In this document: in pieces, positions 1 to 6,536 of the stretch
How positions within the stretch are numbered: the first letter of the stretch is position 1
Layout: each line of letters starts with the position of its first letter
Assembly (NCBI GenBank): GCA_020343555.1
Contig: CP070800.1
Location: 2,180,089 to 2,187,076, forward strand
From: Dehalococcoidales bacterium
GTDB lineage: Bacteria > Chloroflexota > Dehalococcoidia > Dehalococcoidales > UBA2162
DNA length: 6,988 nucleotides
Direction: 5' to 3'
Notes under the pieces: generated by a model
The model's input: only the letters and a program-made list of their open reading frames with translations
The model's database searches: none
What the model was told of the DNA's origin: nothing
Program-made: the position numbers and the translations under genes

Positions 1-2
1 CA

Positions 3-632
3 GGAGTGGATTTCGGTATTCTCGGCATCAGCGAAAACTGCTGCGGTGAAAGCATACGCAAGGCAGGTAACGAAACACTGTACAAACTCCTGGCAAGAGA
101 AAACATCAAGGCGTTTATCGATAACGGAGTGTACAGGATACTGGTCTCTTCACCACATTGCTACCACACCTTTAAGAATGAATATCTCGAGTTCAAGGTG
201 AATTTCGAGGTCGTACATATCACACAATACCTGTCCGAGCTTATCGGTGAACACAGACTTGAGATAAAGGGAGAGTATCAAAAAAAGATAACCTACCACG
301 ATCCCTGCTATCTCGGCAGGCATAACGGTATTTATGATGAACCACGAGAAGTATTGAAAAATATACCCGGTCTTGAACTGGTCGAGATGACCGATTCGCG
401 CGAAAACAGCTTATGCTGCGGAGGAGGTGGCGGCAGGATATGGATGGATACAACCAAAGGAGAGAGATTTTCCGATCTCAGGCTGGAACAGGCTGCAGAG
501 ACAGATGCTAATGAACTGGTTACTGCCTGCCCCTACTGCATTACGAATTTTGAAGACAGCAGGCTGTCTGCGGAGGGTGGTGAATCCATAATAATCAAGG
601 ACATCACCGAAATTATCAGCGATGTGATATAA
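3..632 (+). CDS. HdrD/GlcF-like CCG-domain iron-sulfur protein, C-terminal part (5' end outside window)
   Basis: This is the C-terminal part of a cysteine-rich iron-sulfur oxidoreductase of the HdrD/HdrB/GlcF type (CCG domain, Pfam CCG family). The frame is open to the left edge. A GTG at 6 could start it, but the protein would then begin inside a CCG motif ([12 protein letters not shown]), so I treat the gene as truncated by the window. Numbering from that GTG, the last CCG motif is complete: C101 (HDPCYLGR), C137-C138 (LCCGGGGGR), C175 and C178 (ACPYC). Its spacing, 35 and 36 residues, matches the CX31-39CCX35-36CXXC consensus that binds the noncubane cluster in HdrB/HdrD. The first motif has C12-C13 and C52, but Ser49 where the first Cys of CxxC is expected. 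No membrane segment is visible in this part. The stop TAA (630-632) overlaps the ribosome-binding site of hdrA, so the two are probably one operon. The likely role is electron transfer to a disulfide, quinone or other acceptor with the HdrA/MvhD pair; the substrate is unknown. Confidence 0.88.
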   Translation, partial: GVDFGILGISENCCGESIRKAGNETLYKLLARENIKAFIDNGVYRILVSSPHCYHTFKNEYLEFKVNFEVVHITQYLSELIGEHRLEIKGEYQKKITYHDPCYLGRHNGIYDEPREVLKNIPGLELVEMTDSRENSLCCGGGGGRIWMDTTKGERFSDLRLEQAAETDANELVTACPYCITNFEDSRLSAEGGESIIIKDITEIISDVI

Positions 633-640
633 GGATCAAA

Positions 641-3600
641 ATGGGAGAACAATCAATACTTGATGACAGGGTACGGCAACTTCGAAAAAGTCTCGGCGAG
701 AGTGAATTCGGCGACGTTCTGGTTGTCGGTGGCGGGATCAGCGGTATCCAGGCTTCTCTTGACCTGGCGGATTCCGGATTTAGGGTATACCTGGTAGATA
801 AACTTCCGGCTATCGGCGGTCATATGGCCCAGCTGGACAAGACCTTTCCCACCAACGACTGCTCGATGTGAATACTCTCACCGAAACTGGTCGAGGTCGG
901 CCGGCATCCAAACATAGAGGTACTGACGTATACCGAGGTCACCGAAGTAGAAGGTGAAGCCGGTAACTTTCGGGTGACTCTGGTTAAAAAACCCAGGTAT
1001 ATTATCGAGGATAAATGCCGGGGTTGTACTACCTGTGTCGAATGCTGCCCGGTCAGTTACCCGGATCCTTTCAACCAGGAAATATCGACCAATAAAGCCG
1101 TCCATATATATTACTCGCAGGCGATTCCTCTTGTAGCCTATATAGATGAGAACTGCCTCTACCTGAAAGACAAAAAATGCCGTGAATGCGAAGCCGTTTG
1201 CGAGAACAAGGCGATAGATTTCAGCCAGGCAGAGGAGAAAATTAACCTGAGTGTCGGTGCGATAATCCTCGCTGCCGGGATAGAGCCATTCGATCCTTCG
1301 ATACGCGAGGATTACAGTTACGGCAGGATACCAAATGTAGTGACAAGCATGGACTACGAGCGGCTGCTGTGTGCCACCGGACCCTATGAGGGCGAGATCC
1401 TCAGGGCATCCGATAAACAGCATCCCAAAAAGATTGCCTGGATACAGTGCGTCGGTTCACGGCAGGTAATACCTGGAGGCAACAGCTATTGCTCCTCGGT
1501 CTGCTGCACCTACACACAGAAGCAGGTGATCGTAACCAAAGAACATGACATGGATGTCGAATGCACTATATTCCACAATGATGTACGTTCTCATGGTAAA
1601 GACTTCGAACGTTATTACGAAAGAACGAAAAATCTTCCGGGCGTCCGGTTTATAAGAAGTTATGTTTCTCTGGGAAGAGAACTGTCTGAAAACGGTAATG
1701 TAACCATTCGGTATTCTACTACTGATGAAGGTGTGCGGGAGGAAAAATTCGACATGGTCGTCCTGTCAGTCGGTCTTAATCCTCCTGCTGATTACACTGA
1801 GCTTTCTAGAGTATTCGACGTTGAGTTAGATTCGCATGGTTTCTGTGCCACCGATCCTGTAAATCCAATAGAAACATCCCGACGCGGTATTTATCTTAGC
1901 GGTGGTTTCCAGGGACCTGTCGATATACCGGAATCGGTTTATTCCGCCAGCGGGGCTGCTTCCGTAAGTAGTGAACTTCTTGACTATCGAAGAGGTAAGT
2001 TACACACCGAAAGGATTTATCCTGAAGAAAGGGATGTCTCTGGAGAGGGGCCGAGAATTGGCGTGTTCGTCTGCCACTGTGGTGCGAACATCGGCAGGGT
2101 AGTGGATGTTCCGTCAGTGGTTGAGTATACTCAATCGTTGCCCGGTGTTGTCTACGCTCAGGAACAGCTTTTTTCATGCGCCACCAACTGCACACAGGAA
2201 ATTGCCGACATAATCCAGGAAAAAGGACTGAATCGTGTTGTGGTTGCCGCTTGTTCGCCAAGGACACTGGAACCGCTGTTCCGTGATACCTTACGGGAAG
2301 CCGGTATTAATCCGTATTACTTTGAATTCGCCAATATCAGGGAACACTGCTCATGGGTACACTCCCGCGAAAAAGAGGAAGCCACCCGTAAAGCCAAGGA
2401 TATCACTAGAATGTCGGTAGCACGTGCCGGTTTCCTTGAACCTCTGCAGGAATTTGACCTGCCGGTTACTAAAACGGCACTGGTAATCGGCGGCGGACTG
2501 GCAGGCATGACCTGTGCACTCTCCGTCGCTGAACAGCACTACGAAGCGCACCTGTTGGAGAGAGAATCCGAACTGGGAGGAATAGCCAGAAGAATTCACA
2601 CCACTCTCGAGGGGCCGGATGTTCAGGAATTCCTGAACGGAGTCGTACAAAAGGTATACCGAAATCCCCTGGTACATATCTACACGAAAGCCGAAATCAG
2701 GGAAACGACGGGATACATAGGTAATTTCGTGACTGTAGTTGATTCCGATCGAGGTATTACAGAAATAAAGCACGGAGCGACTGTCGTTGCCACGGGTGCC
2801 GAAGTGTATACGCCTACCGAATACCTTTACGGTCAAAATGAAAAGGTACTAACACACCTTGAACTGGAAGAGAAGATTACCGCAAAGGATGAACGCCTGA
2901 TAAATGCCAACAGCCTGGTAATGATACAGTGTGTTGGTTGCAGGAATGAAGACCGAAACTACTGCAGCCGTGTATGCTGTAGTGAATCGATAAAGAATGC
3001 CTTAAGACTGAAGGAGATTAATCCTGAAATCGATATAAATATCCTGTATCGGGATATGCGGACATACGGCCTCAAAGAAGACTATTACCGGGAAGCGGCA
3101 GACAAGGAGATCAGGTTCATCCGTTACGAGCCGGAAAATCCTCCACAGGTAGAGAATGTTAATGAGGATGGGAGAGATATTCTGCGAATTTCTGTACCTG
3201 ATCCGGTTCTCAATAAAATGATTGCCATGGATGCCGATTACCTCGCCCTGGCGGCGGCTGTGATTCCTGCTGCCGGGACAGAAGAACTGGCTGAAATGTT
3301 CAGGCTGACGCTGAATCCGGACGGATTTTTCAAGGAAGCCCACGTCAAGCTGAGACCGGTAGAGTTCGCCACTGACGGTATATATCTCTGCGGGATGGCG
3401 CAGTATCCCAAGCACATCATCGAAACACTCAGCCAGGCATATGGCGCTGCCGGGCGTGTCCTTACGCTTTTATCAAAAGACACAATAACCGCATCAGGTT
3501 CTGTCTGCGAGGTTGATGAATCAAGGTGTATAGGATGCGGAGTCTGCAGTACCGCTTGTACCTATGATGCCATCGTGATGAGGGAAACGAAGCGGGGACT

Positions 3601-3754
3601 GAAAGCTGCCGTTAATCCGGTGCTCTGCAAGGGTGATGGCCTTTGTAACGCGAAATGTCCTACCGGAGCCATATCACTCAAGCACTATACGAATGAAGAA
3701 CTGAGGAGCCAGATCGATACAGCATTTACCGATGAAATGGTGAGTAAAACATGA
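641..3754 (+). CDS. hdrA: Selenocysteine-containing HdrA-family flavoprotein, tandem-module form (1037 aa)
   Basis: HdrA is the FAD subunit of heterodisulfide-reductase-type complexes and the site of flavin-based electron bifurcation in HdrABC-MvhAGD. The start ATG has an AAGGA site at 631-635. Module 1 begins directly with the FAD Rossmann fold ([10 protein letters not shown], GxGxxG at residues 30-35), then [18 protein letters not shown], and UGA as residue 77 where HdrA proteins carry Cys (DCSxC-ILxPK). The frame continues as [20 protein letters not shown], standard HdrA sequence. An inserted ferredoxin domain follows (C126, C129, C132, C136; second set C172, C180, C183, C187), then QCVGSR and YCSSVCC. 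Module 2 starts with an HdrA N-terminal domain (VFVCHCG, 475-481; [14 protein letters not shown]), a second Rossmann motif (GGGLAG, 617-622) without inserted ferredoxin, and a C-terminal ferredoxin (C963, C966, C969, C973; C996, D999, C1002, C1006). Typical methanogen HdrA is about 650 aa, so this is an extended form. The stop overlaps the mvhD start (ATGA). It is probably cytosolic; no signal peptide is seen. Confidence 0.93.
869..871 (+). other. UGA recoded as selenocysteine (Sec77 of HdrA)
   Basis: TGA interrupts the hdrA frame between PTNDCSM and [13 protein letters not shown]. Both flanks are highly typical HdrA sequence in the same frame, with no other stop between 641 and 3752. HdrA homologues have Cys here, and selenocysteine forms of HdrA are known from methanococci and some anaerobic bacteria. 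A sequencing error or pseudogene is unlikely because the adjacent mvhD has the same arrangement. In the methanogen complex the equivalent Cys lies close to the flavin and iron-sulfur region; I infer that Sec77 is a cluster ligand or redox residue. Confidence 0.9.
881..900 (+). promoter_or_regulatory. Candidate bacterial SECIS hairpin of hdrA
   Basis: CCGA (881-884) pairs with TCGG (897-900). After a small internal loop, CT (887-888) pairs with AG (894-895), leaving the apical loop GGTCG (889-893). The GGU in the loop begins 17 nt after the UGA, close to the spacing and loop seen in the E. coli fdhF SECIS bound by SelB. The stem is short, and a competing pairing of GGTC (889-892) with GGCC (899-902) is possible, so the exact fold is uncertain. 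It lies inside the coding region, as expected for bacteria. Confidence 0.6.
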
Positions 3755-4560
3755 CTGATACACTGGATAAAAGAATGAGTAGGGCGATAGACTTTACACC
3801 GTCGATACTCGGTTTTGTCTGCGAATGGTGAGGGTACGGCGCTGCCGACCTTGCTGGAGTTTCCAGACTGCAATATACGACCGAGACAAGGCTGATACGC
3901 GTGATGTGCACCGGGAGAGTAGACCTTGAGATGGTGCTCAGGTCTTTTCTGAACGGAGCCGACGGCGTATTTATCGGAGGGTGCCGGTTGAACGAGTGCA
4001 ATTATACCACCCAGGGTAATTACGATGCCCTGAACATGGTACTCATGTGTAAAAGGATACTGGAATACATTGGAGTGAATCCCGACAGGCTGAGGATCGA
4101 GTTTATGACTTCGGGTGATGGGATACTTTTTACCGAGATTATGAATGAGTTTGGCAGGCAGGTGAAAGACGCGGGGCTGCTTGGCACCGGTGAAGAGACA
4201 GATCCGGGTGAACTGAAGTTAAGACTCGAAAAAATAATCAGGCTGGTGCCTTATATAAAGATAAAAAAGAACGAAAAACTGGGGACGCGTCTTGCATCGC
4301 GTGAAGAGTATCACTCTCTATTCTCGAAAGAGGAGATCGGCCTGCTTTTCAACGAAGTGGAATCATATTATATAGATCCGGAGAAATGCCAGTCCTGCGG
4401 TATCTGTGCAAGGCAATGCCCGGTGGAAGCCATATCAGGAGAGAAAAAATCACCATATATCATCGACCAGGAAAAATGCATTAAGTGCGGTACCTGCCTG
4501 GAAGCCTGCCCGTCACGTTTTGATGCGATTAGTAAAAAGACTTCGGCACTATTTGCCTGA
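3751..4560 (+). CDS. mvhD: Selenocysteine-containing MvhD/VhuD-family subunit with C-terminal 2[4Fe-4S] ferredoxin (269 aa)
   Basis: MvhD is the small [2Fe-2S] subunit that connects a hydrogenase or formate dehydrogenase to HdrA. The ATG at 3751 overlaps the hdrA stop (ATGA) and has a GGTGAG ribosome-binding site at 3739-3744. The N terminus reads ILGFVCEW-UGA-GYGAADLAGVSR, matching the MvhD pattern in which CxxC is followed by YxGADLAGxSR; UGA is residue 27 and pairs with C24. Other conserved cysteines are C53 (VMCTGR), C78 and C83 (GGCRLNEC, usually GCHPGDC). The usual family domain ends around residue 140. Here a linker leads to a ferredoxin domain with two complete CxxCxxCxxxCP motifs (C213, C216, C219, C223; C243, C246, C249, C253). 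If the UGA were read as stop, only a 26-aa peptide would result, and a false start at GTG 3901 would drop both N-terminal cluster ligands. The extra ferredoxin probably extends the electron wire between MvhD and HdrA or a further partner; this is inference. Confidence 0.92.
3829..3831 (+). other. UGA recoded as selenocysteine (Sec27 of MvhD)
   Basis: TGA follows GFVCEW and precedes GYGAADLAGVSRLQY in the same frame. The residue equals the second Cys of the N-terminal CxxC of MvhD, which is Sec in VhuD of methanococci. The codon directly before it is TGG for Trp, so TGA is not simply read as Trp here. Sec27 would be a ligand or near neighbour of the [2Fe-2S] cluster. Confidence 0.9.
3851..3873 (+). 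promoter_or_regulatory. Candidate bacterial SECIS hairpin of mvhD
   Basis: CTGGA (3854-3858) and TCCAG (3862-3866) form a perfect 5-bp stem around the loop GTT (3859-3861). TTG (3851-3853) can pair with CAA (3871-3873) across a bulge to extend it. The loop begins 27 nt after the UGA, within the usual range for bacterial SECIS elements, and starts with G as is common. No folding calculation was made. Confidence 0.55.
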
Positions 4561-4583
4561 ATAGTTTAATACTCTTGATTCAA

Positions 4584-4620
4584 TAATAGTACTGACGCAG
4601 TTTTTCACTATTACCTTTTT
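4584..4620 (+). terminator. Weak candidate terminator after mvhD
   Basis: TAATAGT (4584-4590) is inverted as ACTATTA (4607-4613), with a nested CTG/CAG pair (4592-4594, 4598-4600), and is followed by CC and five T residues (4616-4620). The stem is AT-rich and the loop long, so termination would be weak. The position, 24 nt after the mvhD stop and before a new ribosome-binding site and gene, fits the end of the redox operon. Confidence 0.3.
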
Positions 4621-4644
4621 CAATAAATCATCAACGATATTTGT

Positions 4645-4650
4645 TATAAT
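4645..4650 (+). promoter_or_regulatory. Candidate -10 box upstream of the DUF362 gene
   Basis: A perfect TATAAT lies 61 nt before the DUF362 start in the 151-base noncoding gap 4561-4711. No good -35 hexamer is found at 16-18 nt, since the stretch there is a run of A and T. The promoter is therefore only suggested. The rest of the gap shows nothing beyond the weak hairpin upstream. Confidence 0.3.
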
Positions 4651-4711
4651 CATCATTACGCAGGATTTCCCTGAAGTATAAGATGTACTCTCATACTGAA
4701 GGAAAGTAGAC

Positions 4712-5893
4712 ATGCATTCAAAAGTCGCTATAGTCAAAGTTGATCCACAGGCACAGATCAAGGAAATATATGGTGCCATTGAAGATGCTACAGGCATGCT
4801 GGGGGATCTATTCGATAAATGCCCGGATAACGGAACGGTACTTTTAAAACCGAATTACGGAGCAGCAAGGAAAGAAACCGATGTCAATCCTGTGGTTACA
4901 CATGCTATGTCGAAGATACTGATTGATAATGGCTTTAAAGTCCTTATCGGGGAAGACCCTGGTTTCAGAAGCAAAAGTGGGTATGAAAAGTGGAAAAAGT
5001 ATGTATTTGATACAACCGGGCTGAAAGGATATGCAGAATCAATTGGTGCCCAAGTGGTTGAATTGCGCAAGGACAATCATAGAGTTGTCCAGGTAAAAGA
5101 GCCTTTGTATTTTCGGGAAATTGAAGTGTCGAATTATGCCCTGGATGTAGATATGATAGTCAGCCTGGCGAAGATGAAACTGGTTAATATCTGCTCGGTT
5201 TCACTAAGCATGAAAAACCTGAAAGGTGTAATGCTTCCCGAATGGAAGCATAAATTCCATTGTGACGGTTTATACCAGGGGATAGTTGACCTGAATAAAG
5301 CTGTACAACCTCATATTGCTATTATCGATGCGACCTTCGCACAGGACCAGGTAGCAGGTAAAGCTTTCCTTGTGGGTCTGCTTATTATCAGTAACGACTT
5401 TGTAGCCGCCGATTCCGTGTCCGCGAGGATAATGGGTCTCGATCCTGCTGAAATAGAGTACATAATGCTTGCCGAGAAAGCAGGACTGGGTACAGCGAAT
5501 ATCGATGAAATAGAGATACTGGGAGAAAAACTTGAAAATCTGGAAGGAAAATACAAATTTTCAAAACCGGTTAATCCGTTTGACTATGCAAAGAAAAGTG
5601 GCGGCAATATAGAGATAATTCAAGGTAATCCTTGCAGTGCCTGTTTAAATGAACTTGGCAATGAATTCAGGTCTCTGGGAAAATACCGGGAAAAACTAAA
5701 AAATATCACACTGCTGGTTGGTCCAAGTGCCGAAATACCAGATAATGACAGGCATTTAATATTTTACGGCAACTGTACGAGGAAGTATGCGAATAAAGAA
5801 AGTTTTATCAACGGATGTCCTCCAGGACGGATTTCGGCGAGAACAGGTTCACTAAAAAGGTATCTCACACGTCATGAACAATCCTTAGGTTGA
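4712..5893 (+). CDS. DUF362 domain-containing protein with C-terminal cysteine motifs
   Basis: This is a complete 393-aa protein of the DUF362 family, whose biochemical function is unsettled; members often sit beside iron-sulfur redox genes in anaerobes. The ATG is preceded by a strong AAGGAAAG site (4699-4706). Family features include LLKPNYG (about residues 46-52), NPVVTHAM (about 60), IGEDPG (about 80), the core SLAKMKLVNICSVSLSMKNLKG (about 150-171, given here only as a marker), and a following segment with IDATFAQD. The C-terminal part carries C308xxC311 (NPCSAC), C355 (GNC) and C369 (GCPPG), four cysteines that could bind an iron-sulfur cluster or metal. A classic ferredoxin domain, present in many DUF362 proteins, is absent. 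No signal peptide or membrane helix is seen. It is separated from the hdrA-mvhD operon by 151 bases, so it may be a separate unit. Its stop codon overlaps the -35 box of the toxin-antitoxin promoter. Confidence 0.85.
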   Translation: MHSKVAIVKVDPQAQIKEIYGAIEDATGMLGDLFDKCPDNGTVLLKPNYGAARKETDVNPVVTHAMSKILIDNGFKVLIGEDPGFRSKSGYEKWKKYVFDTTGLKGYAESIGAQVVELRKDNHRVVQVKEPLYFREIEVSNYALDVDMIVSLAKMKLVNICSVSLSMKNLKGVMLPEWKHKFHCDGLYQGIVDLNKAVQPHIAIIDATFAQDQVAGKAFLVGLLIISNDFVAADSVSARIMGLDPAEIEYIMLAEKAGLGTANIDEIEILGEKLENLEGKYKFSKPVNPFDYAKKSGGNIEIIQGNPCSACLNELGNEFRSLGKYREKLKNITLLVGPSAEIPDNDRHLIFYGNCTRKYANKESFINGCPPGRISARTGSLKRYLTRHEQSLG

Positions 5894-5918
5894 CAGAAAG
5901 TATGAATATGTTCATACT
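5890..5918 (+). promoter_or_regulatory. Promoter of the mazEF-type operon
   Basis: A perfect TTGACA -35 (5890-5895) is followed after 17 nt by CATACT (5913-5918), a 4 of 6 match to TATAAT. An alternative -10, TACTAT at 5915-5920, has a 19-nt spacer. The -35 overlaps the DUF362 stop codon, and the -10 lies inside an operator half-site, so bound antitoxin would block RNA polymerase. Confidence 0.6.
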
Positions 5919-5939
5919 ATAGTATGATAGTAGTATGAA
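5899..5939 (+). promoter_or_regulatory. Operator with four AGTATGA half-sites, likely bound by the RHH antitoxin
   Basis: The half-site AGTATGA occurs at 5899-5905, inverted as TCATACT at 5912-5918, and again forward at 5921-5927 and 5932-5938. The first pair forms the inverted repeat AGTATGAA-TATG-TTCATACT (5899-5918). The second and third form a perfect 16-base palindrome centred on 5919/5920 (5912-5927). Clustered short half-sites over the promoter are typical of autoregulated ribbon-helix-helix antitoxins; several dimers, bridged by toxin, would bind cooperatively. Binding by this antitoxin is inferred from position. Confidence 0.65.
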
Positions 5940-5956
5940 CGAAGTGGAGTTATCAA

Positions 5957-6211
5957 ATGGTAAAGAGTACAAAAGTTGCTATTAGCCTGCCTGAGGATAT
6001 CCTGAAAACCATTGAGAAAGAACGAAAAGCCAGGGGAGAAAGTCGAAGCGAATTTTTCCGACGTGCGATTGATAAATATCTGAAACAGGAAAAGGAATCA
6101 AAGGATGTTGAGGAATATATTCATGGTTATACCACTCTACCGGAATCGACTGAGGAAGTTGAAGGTATCCATCAAGCAGGAATGAAGATCTTAGCCGAGG
6201 AATCCTGGTAA
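5957..6211 (+). CDS. Ribbon-helix-helix antitoxin (MazE/CopG type)
   Basis: This 84-aa protein has an N-terminal ribbon-helix-helix DNA-binding domain: beta strand KVAISLP (about residues 6-12), helix 1 EDILKTIEKERKARG, turn ESRS, and helix 2 EFFRRAIDKYLKQ (to about residue 45). The acidic C-terminal tail (about 46-84) is the part that normally wraps and inhibits the toxin. The start ATG follows GGAG (5946-5949) at good spacing. The stop TAA shares one base with the toxin ATG (TAATG), giving translational coupling. It most resembles MazE of the EndoAI/PemI group, which uses RHH rather than the AbrB fold of E. coli MazE. It should repress its own promoter through the repeats just upstream. Confidence 0.85.
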   Translation: MVKSTKVAISLPEDILKTIEKERKARGESRSEFFRRAIDKYLKQEKESKDVEEYIHGYTTLPESTEEVEGIHQAGMKILAEESW

Positions 6212-6528
6212 TGAAACGTGGTGAAATCTGGTGGGCTGAGTTTGTTACACCTGCCGGGCGGCGACCGGTACTTCTTTTGTCTCGCGATGAAGCATACATG
6301 GTAAGAGAACTCGTAACCGTCGCCCCAATTACTACCAGGATTCGGAACATTCCCTCTGAGGTTCCATTAGACCTTGAAGATGGTCTACCCAAACCATGCG
6401 TTATAAATCTGGATACAGTTACTACCATAACGAAATCCATTTTGAGTGACAGGTTGACAGCTCTTAGTGTTAAAAAAATAAAAGCGGTAGAAACTGCTTT
6501 ACGCTTCGCTCTTGGTATGGAAAGCTGA
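6211..6528 (+). CDS. mazF: MazF/PemK-family endoribonuclease toxin
   Basis: This 105-aa protein has full family length. It starts with the typical KRGEIWWAEF, followed by GRRPVLLLSRDEA (Arg18 matches the conserved Arg of the MazF active site) and VAPITTRIR (Thr41 or Thr42 at the conserved catalytic Thr position). The C-terminal part has the family-typical CVINLDTVTTITKSIL and DRLTALS segments. MazF toxins cleave single-stranded RNA at short sequence motifs and arrest growth when the labile antitoxin is lost; the target sequence cannot be read from the protein. The ATG overlaps the antitoxin stop, with a GAGGA ribosome-binding site (6197-6201) inside the antitoxin gene. TGA is followed at once by TAA. 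The gene ends 8 bases from the convergent cupin gene. Confidence 0.9.
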   Translation: MKRGEIWWAEFVTPAGRRPVLLLSRDEAYMVRELVTVAPITTRIRNIPSEVPLDLEDGLPKPCVINLDTVTTITKSILSDRLTALSVKKIKAVETALRFALGMES

Positions 6529-6536
6529 TAATATTA

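Noticed and set aside
869..973. hdrA as a pseudogene broken by a nonsense mutation, or as two separate genes
   Set aside because: The frame is intact on both sides, the interrupted position is the conserved Cys known to be Sec in other HdrA proteins, the second part has no ribosome-binding site at 974, and mvhD shows the same pattern.
878..1423. 181-codon open frame on the - strand inside hdrA
   Set aside because: It is antisense to clear HdrA coding sequence, resembles no known family, and has no ribosome-binding site; other antisense open frames in hdrA, mvhD, DUF362 and mazEF are likewise shadows.
3829..3831. UGA read as Trp or Gly through an alternative genetic code
   Set aside because: TGG is used for Trp throughout, and TGA ends hdrA, mvhD, the DUF362 gene and mazF at the expected protein ends, so a global reassignment does not fit.
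3901..4560. GTG at 3901 as start of the mvhD gene
   Set aside because: It would remove the conserved N-terminal MvhD segment with C24 and residue 27, which is present in frame upstream with an ATG and ribosome-binding site at the hdrA end.
4561..4711. Possible riboswitch or small RNA in the gap before the DUF362 gene
   Set aside because: Only one weak AT-rich hairpin and a TATAAT were seen; no conserved riboswitch core could be recognised.
4549..4797. 82-codon - strand open frame across the mvhD-DUF362 gap
   Set aside because: It overlaps both neighbours, has no recognisable domain and sits in AT-rich noncoding sequence; chance is sufficient.
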